DNA from: an uncultured cyanobacterium
Lineage (GTDB): Bacteria > Cyanobacteriota > Cyanobacteriia > Cyanobacteriales > FACHB-T130
Direction: 5' to 3'
Assembly: GCA_936920195.1 (NCBI GenBank)
Contig: CAKZHE010000228.1
Coordinates: 1 to 62,041, forward strand
DNA length: 62,041 nt
The notes beneath the pieces were generated by a model. It did not search any database. It was not told the origin of the DNA and saw only the letters and a list, made by a program, of their open reading frames with translations. This document shows positions 24,918 through 34,339 of the stretch, one piece after another; positions within the stretch are counted from its first letter, which is position 1, and every line of letters starts with the position of its first letter. The position numbers were made by a program, and so were the translations under genes.

Positions 24918-24989
24918 TCTGGAATAGTGGATGGCGAAGCTCTGCGAGCGCGCTAGCGCTATCGCTGTAGAATGGGAGAGAGCGATCGC
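24918..24989. repeat. Direct repeat, copy 2 (right of vapBC)
   Basis: Matches 24109-24180 with one mismatch (position 24980, G for A). It lies between the antitoxin gene and the rightward RelE-type pair. Confidence 0.85.
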
Positions 24990-25034
24990 CAACAGCAGCG
25001 ATTATGATTAAAGTAGCCTCCCCCATCGCTAAAC

Positions 25035-25259
25035 ATGACTGACACAATGCCAATCTCTCAATTTCAACAAGCTATTGACGTTATAGAAGCCTTATCTCTA
25101 GAAGAACAGCAACAGTTGTTAGAACTACTATCCCAACGACTCCGACAACAGCGCCGCCGTCAAATGGTTCAGGAAATTCAGGAAGTTCATCACGAGATCG
25201 CCCAAGGAAATATCCAATACGGTTCCGTGAAAGATTTTCTAGCGGAGTTAGACGCTTGA
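25035..25259 (+). CDS. Antitoxin of the RelE/YafQ-type pair
   Basis: 74 residues, MTDTMPISQFQQAIDVIEAL. The pattern SLEEQQQLLELLSQRLRQQRR then EIAQGNIQYGSVKDFLAELDA is common in small cyanobacterial antitoxins preceding RelE-like toxins. An alternative start is the ATG at 25047. Its stop codon overlaps the TTG start of the toxin, so the genes are coupled. Confidence 0.75.
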   Translation: MTDTMPISQFQQAIDVIEALSLEEQQQLLELLSQRLRQQRRRQMVQEIQEVHHEIAQGNIQYGSVKDFLAELDA

Positions 25260-25543
25260 GACAAATTGCTTGGAGTCCAAAATCATTGCGTGCTTTTAAA
25301 CGCATGGTGCGTCAAAATCCTCAACTGCGCTCCTTAATTGAGGCAACCCTAAATCAACTTGCAGCAGATCCATTTCACCCCACCTTAAAAACCCATAAGC
25401 TATCAGGCGAACTAGCCGGGATTTGGGCTTGCTCTATTGACTACAATTATCGAATTTTGTTTGAGTTTATTATTAGCCCAAATGAGGCAGAAGAAGATGC
25501 TATTCTCCTTTTAAATATGGGTAGCCATGATGATGTTTACTAA
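25256..25543 (+). CDS. RelE/YafQ-type mRNA interferase toxin
   Basis: 95 residues starting at TTG 25256 (MRQIAWSPKSLRAFKRMVRQN). Family blocks are HPTLKTHKLSGELAGIWACSI, DYNYRILFEF and the end MGSHDDVY, the usual YafQ/StbE tail. Such toxins bind ribosomes and cleave mRNA in the A site. The TTGA overlap with the antitoxin decides the unusual TTG start. Confidence 0.85.
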   Translation: MRQIAWSPKSLRAFKRMVRQNPQLRSLIEATLNQLAADPFHPTLKTHKLSGELAGIWACSIDYNYRILFEFIISPNEAEEDAILLLNMGSHDDVY

Positions 25544-25579
25544 TTCTATTTTCTAGAAATGGTAGGTCAAAATCTGGCT

Positions 25580-27130
25580 TTAGTTTGCTCCACTGCCCAA
25601 AAGAAATAAACTCAATAGAGTACCGCTATTCCAAAGGCAGTGCAGAAACATCGGGGCTAAGAGATTGCGCGATCGCGTATAGATAAATCCCATTACTGCC
25701 CCCAATGTTGCTAGGGGTAAAACTTCGGAAATGTTCAAATGAGCGATCGCAAACAGTAAACTACTAGCAGCGATCGCTCCCCAAACTGGTAAATATTTGG
25801 TTAAAGAAGGTAATAAAAATCCCCTAAATATTACCTCTTCAAATATTGGGGCAGCAATCGAAGCTGTCAAAAAGAAGATTGCCATCGCCCAACCATCCCG
25901 ATTTTCTAAAGCGATTGGTAAAATTGGGTTGCTGCCTCCCTGCCCTTGCCACAATCCTTGATTAATAACCGATACGATAATTACCAAGGGTAAAGCCACA
26001 AAATAACCACCTAAACCCCAAACAAACCAGTTATCTACTAATTTGAATTTAAACCAATTAGCAGGTAAGGGGAAAAACGGTTTGAGAGACAAATAAAGTA
26101 CCGAAAACCCACCCACTGCTACCAAAGAATAACTAGACAGGGCATAAGTTGCTCGCATTCGACTATCAAAACTGGTTGGGTGTAAATCCAAACTGTTAAA
26201 TACGATCGGTAACAAAATTGAACCGACAAAGAAGAAAATAAAGAAAAATCCCACCACAATTACTTGGACAATGGTTTCCCCATCCCAAGGCGTTTCCCAG
26301 GGGATACCCGCATTTTGGAATAAAGGCGATAAATTAGCACTTTCGGGATGGCGAAACCGCTGCCAGAGCCACTGCACAACTAAGACTAAGATTATCCCCA
26401 CACCAATCAACAATCCTAGGGCGGGAATTCCCCCGACTAGGGCTAATTTCCAAACTGATTGAAAAGCAATTTCCTGCTCTTGGGCTTGCAAAGCTAATAA
26501 CTGTTCTCGATCTTTCGCGCCGGAATAGAACTTACTTAAAGCTTGATAGCGAAACCAACCATCTAAATTGGTTTGCAATTGTTTGGGAATTTCTGTCGAT
26601 AACTCTAGCTGTTGATTCCACAAATCGGAAAGTAGGGCTGCCAGTTGGGAAAGCTGGCTTAATTGTGGTTGCGATGCAGTCCGAGCAATTAAATCTTGCC
26701 AAGTTTTCAGCCCAGTATCTTTTTGTCCCTGCTGAATTTGTAAAATTCCTAACCGGAGGTCAAGTTCAGTAATGAGCCGATCTAGCTGGACAATTGTCGC
26801 CTGCAATTCTTTTCCTTCTGAGCGTTGCCCCTGGGGAATTACTGATATTGCCGCTAACTCCGACTGTAATTTTTGCTGAGTTTTTTCCGCAGTTTGGCGA
26901 ACTTCTGTGTATTGCTTTTCTGCGGCTTCCAGGGGTTGCTTGCCAATCAAGGCATGGCTCAAAGGGCGATCGCTGTCTTGCCATTCTGCCGCGTGGAGCA
27001 GCAAATTCGTTTGATATAGTTCCAGGCGGCTTTGAATCTGGGGTTGATTCCAGCTTTCCAACAACGAAAGACTCATTTGCACCACCGCCAACACTGTCAG
27101 TAAAGCTAGAATTAACCGCTTAACAGTCAT
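25580..27130 (-). CDS. CPBP family intramembrane glutamic protease
   Basis: 516 residues from the ATG at 27130 (MTVKRLILALLTV); the frame is open to 27175. Order: one N-terminal helix, a soluble coiled-coil part (about 30-215), two or three helices, and the C-terminal CPBP domain with FEEVIFRGFLLPSL and the later IAHLNISEVLPLATLGAVMGF. CPBP (Abi) proteins include the CAAX prenyl protease Rce1 and bacteriocin-immunity proteins; the double Glu and the later His are the catalytic residues. The long N-terminal extension is a form common in cyanobacteria. Substrate unknown. Confidence 0.85.
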   Translation of the reverse strand: MTVKRLILALLTVLAVVQMSLSLLESWNQPQIQSRLELYQTNLLLHAAEWQDSDRPLSHALIGKQPLEAAEKQYTEVRQTAEKTQQKLQSELAAISVIPQGQRSEGKELQATIVQLDRLITELDLRLGILQIQQGQKDTGLKTWQDLIARTASQPQLSQLSQLAALLSDLWNQQLELSTEIPKQLQTNLDGWFRYQALSKFYSGAKDREQLLALQAQEQEIAFQSVWKLALVGGIPALGLLIGVGIILVLVVQWLWQRFRHPESANLSPLFQNAGIPWETPWDGETIVQVIVVGFFFIFFFVGSILLPIVFNSLDLHPTSFDSRMRATYALSSYSLVAVGGFSVLYLSLKPFFPLPANWFKFKLVDNWFVWGLGGYFVALPLVIIVSVINQGLWQGQGGSNPILPIALENRDGWAMAIFFLTASIAAPIFEEVIFRGFLLPSLTKYLPVWGAIAASSLLFAIAHLNISEVLPLATLGAVMGFIYTRSRNLLAPMFLHCLWNSGTLLSLFLLGSGAN

Positions 27131-27354
27131 AAATAAAAGTCCAATGCCAAAATTAGGATCGTCTAATGTCAGCATAGTACGATCTGGGCAGAGGCTGTTA
27201 ATCTGTTCGCTTTAGTTGTACCTCAGCATATTTAGGGTAGCTTAGTAGTAATAGCATTATTTATAATTATCCGCAGTGTTTTTTATCACTGCTTAAATTT
27301 TAGCAACTTGTATACTGGCAACGGTCAGCAGAAAGCATAACTCCCTACAGACCC

Positions 27355-30300
27355 ATGTCCACTCTTTCCACGTCTCTCACCCCATTGGAATTGAAGTCTG
27401 CCATCGTCCGCAATCCCCTGATAGTTAAACCAGAGACGACGGTGATGGAAGCGATCGCTCTTATGAGCGGGATGCGGGTGATTTGTGCGACTGCCACAAC
27501 GATTGATGGGCGACTGGATGAACTCCATCTAGAGGCGCGATCGAGTTGTGTATTTGTGGTGGAAGATGAGCAGTTGCAGGGGATTTTCACCGAGCGGGAT
27601 GTAGTACGCCTGAGCGCCCAACAGCAACCTCTAGATAGTTTGACCCTCGGAGAGGTGATGGTACATCCAGTTATCGTCTTGCACGAGGAGGATTTTACTG
27701 ATTTATTGTCGGCAATTAATCTGCTCCAGCAGTATCGCATTCGCCATATTCCCATCCTAGACCCCCAGGATCGCCTGGTGGGTCTGGTGACGAATGAAAC
27801 TTTGCGGCAAACGTCTCGTCCGGCGGATCTTTTACGCTTGCGGCTGGTGTCGGAGGTGATGACCAGTCAGGTGATTTGCGCGCTGTCAAATAGTTCTATG
27901 CTGGCGATCGCCCAACTGATGGCGGAACACTGCATTAGTTCAGTGATGATTGTCCAAACCCGCGATCGCCAAACTGAACTGCTGCAAATTCCCATGGGGA
28001 TTATCACTGAGCGGGATATTGTCCAGTTTCAGGCGCTGGGATTGAACCTAGCTACCTGTCTGGCAGAGGCAGTGATGAGTAAACCAATTTTCGCGGTGAA
28101 ACCTGATGATTCCCTGTGGTTGGTGCAGCAAATCATGGAACAACGCTTGATTCGCAGGTTGGCAGTCACCGGAACCCAGGGCGAACTATTGGGAATTGTC
28201 ACCCAAACCAGTCTGCTGCAAGCCCTGAACCCCTTGGAGATCTACAAGCTGGCGGAGGTGTTGGAAGAAAAGGTAGTGCAGTTAGAAGCCGAGAAAATTG
28301 CCCTACTGGAAAACCGGAATGTTGATCTAGAGCAGCAAGTTGCCACCCGGACGCTCGCTCTCAATACCAAGGCCGAACGGGAAAAATTGGTGACAGCGAT
28401 CGCCTCCCAAATCCGCTCTTCTTTGAGTTTGCAAACCATTCTAGAAACCACTGCCACCCAAGTACGGCAATTGTTGGAATGCGATCGCGTCAATATTTGG
28501 GGCTTTGAAGCCGATGGGCGGGCAGTCGTAGTTGCCGAGTCTACAGAATCGCCCATATCGCTGCTAGGAGAGCAAATCAACGATACCTGCTTTCAACAAG
28601 ACAAGGCCGAGAGTTATCGTCAAGGCGGGATTCGCGTCGTCCCCGATATCTACACCAGCCAAATGTCAGCCTGTCATCGGGAGATGTTGCTCCGCCTCCA
28701 AACCAGAGCCAAGATGATTGTACCATTGCTCTGCGGCGATCGCTTGTGGGGTTTGCTCAATGCCAGCGAAAGCCAGCACCCCCGTCAGTGGCAACCAGAA
28801 GAGGCGGAACTGCTGCAAACCTTGTCAGTACATCTGGCGATCGCCATTCAACAAGCCACCACCCACCAAAAATTGCAGGAAGAACTGATTGAGCGCCAGC
28901 AAATCGAAGCTCGGCTGCGGGAGAGCGAGCAACGCTACATGACTCTGGCGGCGGCGGCTCCAGTGGGGATTTTCCGCACCGATGCCAAAGGTAACTGCAT
29001 CTATGCCAACGATCGCTGGTGTCAAATTGCGGGACTGACTCCAGAAGCCGCGATGGGAGGGGGTTGGCGAGAAGGACTGCACCCAGAAGATCGGCAGGCG
29101 ATCGCCACTGAATGGTATCAATCTACCCAAGAAAACCGCCCGTTTAGCCTAGAGTACCGCTTTCAACGCCCTGATGGGACGGTGACCTGGGTTTATGGGC
29201 AATCGGTGGCAGAGCAGAATAGCCAGGGGCAAGTAATTGGCTATGTAGGAACAATTACCGACATCAGCGAACAGCAAGCTGCGCTTCGCGATCGCAAACA
29301 AGCGGAAGCAGCACTGCAACAACTCAACCAAGACTTAGAAGCCCAAGTAGCCCAGCGGACTAAAGACCTACAAGCTAGCGAAGCCACCAATCGCGCTACC
29401 CTGGAGACAATTCCCGATTTGTTGCTGCGCCTCAGTCGCGATGGCACTTGCCTAGATTACATTAAATCAGAAGTGGGAGCCGAGAATTTTCTGCCTGTTA
29501 TCAATCATATTGCCGAAATTCTGCCCCCAGACTTGCTCAAAAAACAGTTGGAAACCATCGAGCAAGCGATCGCCACCAGAAAATTGCAAGTTTACGAACA
29601 TCAATTCCTCAAACATGATCGCAGAATCTATGAAGAAGTCAGGATATTAGCCATTAATGACGATCAGGTTCTGGCAATTATCCGGGATATTAGCGAACGC
29701 AAATTAGCCGAAACTCAACTCCAGAAAATATCGGAACGCCTCGCCTTAGCCCTCAGATCTGGAGCTATCGGTTGTTGGGAATGGGATATTGTCCAAAATA
29801 CCATCCTGTGGGATGAACGGATGTACGAACTCTATGGAGTGACGAAACAATCCGATCCTCGCGTAGTTTACGATATTTGGGTAAAGGGATTGCATCCCGA
29901 CGACCGCCTCCCCACAGAAACATTGCTCCAGCAAGCAGTTTTAGGACAGGCAGAATACGATACAGAGTTTCGAGTTATTCATCCCGATGGCAGCATCCAT
30001 TTTATTAAAGCCTATGGAATGGTGGTGCGAGACGAGCAGGGCAATCCCCAGAGTGTAATTGGAGTCAATTTTGATATTACCGAACAGCAGGCTGCGCTTC
30101 GCGAACGCAAACAAGCCGAACTCGCCCTCCAAAGCAGCGAAATTCGCTTTCGGCGGGTTTTTGATTCCAGCATCGTCGGGATGATTTTTGCCGATTTTCA
30201 GGGACGAATTAATGATGCCAACGATCGCTTCTTAGAGATGGTGGGCTACACCAGAGAAGATCTAGATAGCGGAGCAATTCATTGGGATGCAATGACACCC

Positions 30301-32892
30301 CCAGAATATATCCCGGCAGATTTGGCAGCAATGGAGTATTTGATGGAAAATGGGGCGATCGCTCCCTGGGAAAAGGAATACTACCGGAAAGATGGCAGCC
30401 GGATTCCGATCCTGATTGGAGCCGCTATTCTTCCTGGTTCAGAGGATCAAACTATTTGCGTATTAGTAGATATTAGCAAACAGCAAGCTGCTCTGCGAGA
30501 ACGCCAACGAGCCGAAGAAATCATTCGCCAACAGGCAGAACGAGAGAAACTGTTGCGCGAAATCACCCAGCGAATTCACCAATCCCTGGACTTGCAAACT
30601 ATTTTTGATACTGCTTGTCAGGAAATTCGCCAAGTCATTCAGTCCGACCGGGTGGGAATCTTCAAATTCTATCCCGAATCTAATTTTGATGATGGGGAAT
30701 TTGTGGCTGAATCCGTTGTAGCAGGATTTCCCTCAGTAGTGGCGATTCGAGTTCACGATCGCTGCTTTGGCGAAAATTATTCGTCCCTCTATGCTCAGGG
30801 TCGGTCTTTTGTGGCGGATGATATTTATAACAGTGGCATGACTGCTTGCCACAGTAACATCCTGGCGCAGTTTCATATTCAAGCTAATCTGATTATGCCC
30901 TTGCTCTGCGGCGATCGGTTGTGGGGTTTGCTTTGTGTCCATCAATGCGCCACCACCCGCCACTGGCAGCAGTTTGAAATTGACTTTATCCAGCAACTGG
31001 CTAACCAATTAGCGATCGCCATTCAACAAGCCAATCTCTACGAGCAAATCCAGTCGGAACTATTGGTGCGACAGCAAGCGGAAACTAAAATTGCCCTGCA
31101 ACTGCGGCGGCAGCAAACCCTAGGGGCGATTGTCCAACAAATTCGAGATTCTTTGGATATTAACCAAATCCTGACCACAGTAACTCAACAAGTCAAAGAG
31201 GTATTGAACAGCGATCGCGTCATTGTTTTCCGCCTCTTTCCCGACGGCAAAAGTCGCATTGTGGAAGAAGCCGTATCTGAGGAATTCCCCATCCTCAAAA
31301 ACCTTCATTGGGATGACGAAGTATGGTCGCCAGAAATCCTCAATTGCTACTGGGAAGGCCAGCCTCGGATTGTCCCCGATGTGATGAATGATATCTGGAC
31401 AGATTGCCTAATAGAATACTCCTTAGAAGGGGAAATTCGTTCCAAAATCATCGCCCCAATTCTGCAAGAGGTACGAAGGGACGAACACCATCGCTGGGTG
31501 GCTCCCTCGGAAAACAACCAGCTCTGGGGGGTATTGGTTGTCCATGCCTGCGGGGAAAAACGAGTTTGGAAAGACTCCGAAGCCCAACTTTTGCAACAAA
31601 TTGCTAACCAGTTGGCGATCGCCATTCAGCAAGCCAGTCTGTTTGAACAATTACAAGAAGAACTCACCGAACGACACCAAGCAGAAGTCAATCTCACCGC
31701 CAGCAATCAACAACTAGCCATTTCTAACCAAGAACTCGCCCGTGCCACCCGCCTCAAAGATGAATTTCTAGCCAATATGAGTCACGAACTCCGCACCCCC
31801 CTCAACGCCATTTTGGGTATGACTGAAGGGCTGCAAGAGGAAGTTTTTGGCATCATCAACGAGAGACAAATCAAAGCTTTGCAAACCATTCAGCGCAGTG
31901 GCTCTCATTTGCTGGCATTGATCAACGATATCCTGGATTTGGCAAAAATTGAATCTGGGGAAGTCAAACTAGACTTTACCTCAATTGCAGTGGTTCATCT
32001 CTGTCAATCTAGTTTGACATTTATTAACCAGCAGGCTTTACAAAAACAGATTCAGATTCATACCAATTTTCCGCCCCATCTACCTAGCCTGTTGGTGGAT
32101 GAAAGACGCATTCGCCAGGTATTAATTAACCTGCTCAACAATGCTGTCAAATTCACCCCAGAGGGGGGAAAAATTACCCTGGAAGTTACTCAACTTTCCC
32201 CTCCCCAAAACTTCCTACGTTTTGCCGTCATCGACACAGGTATCGGCATTTCCCCAGAGAATATTCAGAAACTATTTCAGCCCTTCATCCAAATTGATAG
32301 TGCCTTAAATCGACAATATGCGGGGACAGGTTTGGGACTAGCATTGGTAAAACGAATTGTCGAACTTCACGGCGGCAAAGTGGGATTGAGTAGCGAATTG
32401 GGTGTGGGCAGTTGCTTCACGATCGAGTTACCCTATACTTCTAGTTCTTCCCTCTCGCCGCCTATTCCAGGGGAAGAAATTGATTCCCCCAGCACCGAGG
32501 CAGCCGCCAACCAATCCCCGCTGATTTTGCTAGCAGAAGATAACGAAGCCAATATCAGTATGCTGGTGAGCTATCTGGAAGCCAAAGGCTATCGGATGTT
32601 GTTGGCAAATAATGGTCGAGAAGCCATTGATTTGGCCAAAATTCACCTACCTGATTTGATTTTGATGGATATCCAAATGCCAGTTATGGATGGGTTAGAG
32701 GCCATGCAACAGATTCGCCTCGATCCTAACTTAGTAAATATTCCGATAGTAGCGCTGACGGCGATCGCGATGATCGGCGATCGCGAAAAATGCCTTGCCG
32801 CCGGAGCTAATGATTACCTGAGCAAACCGATCAAACTGAAGCAATTAACCACCACTATTCAACAGCTTTTAACCCAAAAACCATCCTCATAG
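27355..32892 (+). CDS. Hybrid sensor histidine kinase: CBS-GAF-PAS-GAF-HisKA-HATPase-REC
   Basis: 1845 residues, soluble. Four CBS motifs (from about residues 20, 100, 166 and 235), a coiled coil (295-335), GAF1 (about 345-500), four PAS domains (starting near 526, 678, 795 and 931), GAF2 (about 1070-1230), GAF3 (about 1255-1430), HisKA with phospho-acceptor His1477 in NMSHELRTPLN, an HATPase with NLLNNAVKF and GTGLGLAL, and a REC domain with Asp1772 in LILMDIQMPVMDG. CBS pairs usually bind adenine nucleotides, and GAF domains in cyanobacteria may bind bilins or cyclic nucleotides; the GAFs lack an evident bilin CxxH-type cysteine. It is an orphan kinase; the response partner is unknown. Confidence 0.9.
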   Translation: MSTLSTSLTPLELKSAIVRNPLIVKPETTVMEAIALMSGMRVICATATTIDGRLDELHLEARSSCVFVVEDEQLQGIFTERDVVRLSAQQQPLDSLTLGEVMVHPVIVLHEEDFTDLLSAINLLQQYRIRHIPILDPQDRLVGLVTNETLRQTSRPADLLRLRLVSEVMTSQVICALSNSSMLAIAQLMAEHCISSVMIVQTRDRQTELLQIPMGIITERDIVQFQALGLNLATCLAEAVMSKPIFAVKPDDSLWLVQQIMEQRLIRRLAVTGTQGELLGIVTQTSLLQALNPLEIYKLAEVLEEKVVQLEAEKIALLENRNVDLEQQVATRTLALNTKAEREKLVTAIASQIRSSLSLQTILETTATQVRQLLECDRVNIWGFEADGRAVVVAESTESPISLLGEQINDTCFQQDKAESYRQGGIRVVPDIYTSQMSACHREMLLRLQTRAKMIVPLLCGDRLWGLLNASESQHPRQWQPEEAELLQTLSVHLAIAIQQATTHQKLQEELIERQQIEARLRESEQRYMTLAAAAPVGIFRTDAKGNCIYANDRWCQIAGLTPEAAMGGGWREGLHPEDRQAIATEWYQSTQENRPFSLEYRFQRPDGTVTWVYGQSVAEQNSQGQVIGYVGTITDISEQQAALRDRKQAEAALQQLNQDLEAQVAQRTKDLQASEATNRATLETIPDLLLRLSRDGTCLDYIKSEVGAENFLPVINHIAEILPPDLLKKQLETIEQAIATRKLQVYEHQFLKHDRRIYEEVRILAINDDQVLAIIRDISERKLAETQLQKISERLALALRSGAIGCWEWDIVQNTILWDERMYELYGVTKQSDPRVVYDIWVKGLHPDDRLPTETLLQQAVLGQAEYDTEFRVIHPDGSIHFIKAYGMVVRDEQGNPQSVIGVNFDITEQQAALRERKQAELALQSSEIRFRRVFDSSIVGMIFADFQGRINDANDRFLEMVGYTREDLDSGAIHWDAMTPPEYIPADLAAMEYLMENGAIAPWEKEYYRKDGSRIPILIGAAILPGSEDQTICVLVDISKQQAALRERQRAEEIIRQQAEREKLLREITQRIHQSLDLQTIFDTACQEIRQVIQSDRVGIFKFYPESNFDDGEFVAESVVAGFPSVVAIRVHDRCFGENYSSLYAQGRSFVADDIYNSGMTACHSNILAQFHIQANLIMPLLCGDRLWGLLCVHQCATTRHWQQFEIDFIQQLANQLAIAIQQANLYEQIQSELLVRQQAETKIALQLRRQQTLGAIVQQIRDSLDINQILTTVTQQVKEVLNSDRVIVFRLFPDGKSRIVEEAVSEEFPILKNLHWDDEVWSPEILNCYWEGQPRIVPDVMNDIWTDCLIEYSLEGEIRSKIIAPILQEVRRDEHHRWVAPSENNQLWGVLVVHACGEKRVWKDSEAQLLQQIANQLAIAIQQASLFEQLQEELTERHQAEVNLTASNQQLAISNQELARATRLKDEFLANMSHELRTPLNAILGMTEGLQEEVFGIINERQIKALQTIQRSGSHLLALINDILDLAKIESGEVKLDFTSIAVVHLCQSSLTFINQQALQKQIQIHTNFPPHLPSLLVDERRIRQVLINLLNNAVKFTPEGGKITLEVTQLSPPQNFLRFAVIDTGIGISPENIQKLFQPFIQIDSALNRQYAGTGLGLALVKRIVELHGGKVGLSSELGVGSCFTIELPYTSSSSLSPPIPGEEIDSPSTEAAANQSPLILLAEDNEANISMLVSYLEAKGYRMLLANNGREAIDLAKIHLPDLILMDIQMPVMDGLEAMQQIRLDPNLVNIPIVALTAIAMIGDREKCLAAGANDYLSKPIKLKQLTTTIQQLLTQKPSS

Positions 32893-32934
32893 TAGCTTTT
32901 ATCAGGAATTATTAGTTTATTATCCGAGTTCGTA

Positions 32935-33035
32935 GAGACGTTCCGGCGGAACGTCTCCGATAGATCTTGCAACCCAGCAAATTAAACTAGATGCCCGACA
33001 GCTTAGGCGGTGCGTTACGCTATCGCTAACGCACC
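32935..33035. repeat. Two dispersed hairpin repeats downstream of the hybrid kinase
   Basis: GAGACGTTCC (32935-32944) pairs with GGAACGTCTC (32948-32957) across GGC, and GGTGCGTTACGC-type arms form 33009-33035. The first could act as a terminator for the kinase gene, but both look like interspersed repeats. An (AATTTTG)n array follows at 33050-33089, flush with the end of the next gene. Confidence 0.65.
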
Positions 33036-33090
33036 CTACTACTGGGATTCAATTCAAAATTTTGAATTTTGAATTTTGAATTTTGAATTG

Positions 33091-34323
33091 TTACTTAGCT
33101 ACACCAACAGCCGCGATCGCTGCTTCTAGGGCAATTGCTACATGGGTCCAATGAGTACCCCCTTGGCAAAAAACCGTGTAAGGTTCCCGTAATGGTCCAT
33201 CAGCCGATAATTCTAAGGTGCTGCCCTCAATGAATGTCCCCCCAGCCATGACTACCTGGCTCTCGTAACCGGGCATATCGCCGGGGATGGGTTCCAGATA
33301 AGATCCGATGGGGGAATGCTGTTGGATGGCACGACAGAAGGCAATGAGCTTTTCGGCAGAACCAAGTTTAATGGCTTGAATGACATCCCGACGGGGAACT
33401 AGGGGCAAGGGATTGACGGGATAGCCTAATTGGTCAAAAATGTAAGCGGTTAAATGATTGCCCTTCATGGCTTCTCCCACCATTTGCGGGGCTAAAAACA
33501 GTCCTTGAAAGAGCAATCGATGTTGATCGAAGGTTGCACCGCCAGCCGTACCAATACCCGGAGCCGTGAGACGACAGGCAGCCGCTTCTACTAAATCTTC
33601 CCGTCCCGCGACATAACCGCCAGCGGTGACAATAGTACCACCGGGATTTTTAATTAAGGAACCAGCAATCAAGTCTGCACCTACATCTGGGGGTTCCCGA
33701 TCTTCAATGAATTCACCATAGCAATTATCGACAAAGCAAACAGTTTGGGGATTTTGCTGCTTGACGAGGTGAATAATTTTACCAATATCTGCTATAGATA
33801 AACTAGGTCGCCAGGAATAACCGCAGGAACGCTGAATTAAGACTAACCGAGTGCGATCGCCTATGGCTGTCTCTAAACCTAACCAATCTACCATCCCTTC
33901 ATTAGTCAGAGGCAACTGCCGATAACTGACCCCAAACTCCTTTAAAGAGCCTTGACCTTGACCCCGCAACCCAATCACTTCTTCTAGGGTATCGTAGGGC
34001 GCACCCACCACCGAGAGCATTTCATCCCCAGGACGCAACACTCCAAATAAGGCACAGGCGATCGCATGGGTTCCCGAAACAAATTGTACCCGGACGGCGG
34101 CGGCTTCTGCTCCCATCACTTCAGCAAAAACTTTATCGAGGGTTTCTCGTCCAAGATCGTCATGTCCATAACCGCTCACCCCAGCAAAATGGTGCGCTCC
34201 TACCCGCTGACGGTGAAAAGCCGTTAATACTTTTTGAATATTTTGCTTGACCTGTGCGTCAATTCCAGAAAAAATCGGAAGCAGTGCCTCTTCTGCTGCC
34301 CTCAACTGCTCGGAACTATTCAT
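33091..34323 (-). CDS. Methionine gamma-lyase-like PLP enzyme (aluminium-resistance family)
   Basis: 410 residues. Fold-type I PLP enzyme with FVSGTHAIACALFGVLRPGDE, VCFVDNCYGEFIEDREP and the lysine-bearing ADLIAGSLIKNPGGTIVTAGGY. It matches the COG4100 family, annotated as methionine gamma-lyase or aluminium-resistance protein. The exact substrate of cyanobacterial members is not proven. It is divergently oriented from the desaturase with only 16 bases between start codons, so their promoters must lie within each other's coding or leader sequences. Confidence 0.87.
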   Translation of the reverse strand: MNSSEQLRAAEEALLPIFSGIDAQVKQNIQKVLTAFHRQRVGAHHFAGVSGYGHDDLGRETLDKVFAEVMGAEAAAVRVQFVSGTHAIACALFGVLRPGDEMLSVVGAPYDTLEEVIGLRGQGQGSLKEFGVSYRQLPLTNEGMVDWLGLETAIGDRTRLVLIQRSCGYSWRPSLSIADIGKIIHLVKQQNPQTVCFVDNCYGEFIEDREPPDVGADLIAGSLIKNPGGTIVTAGGYVAGREDLVEAAACRLTAPGIGTAGGATFDQHRLLFQGLFLAPQMVGEAMKGNHLTAYIFDQLGYPVNPLPLVPRRDVIQAIKLGSAEKLIAFCRAIQQHSPIGSYLEPIPGDMPGYESQVVMAGGTFIEGSTLELSADGPLREPYTVFCQGGTHWTHVAIALEAAIAAVGVAK

Positions 34324-34339
34324 TAATCATCCCTTACTT

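Noticed and set aside
23449-25543. TA cluster as part of a prophage or integrative element
   Set aside because: No integrase, phage structural gene, tRNA att site or recombinase was found within the window.
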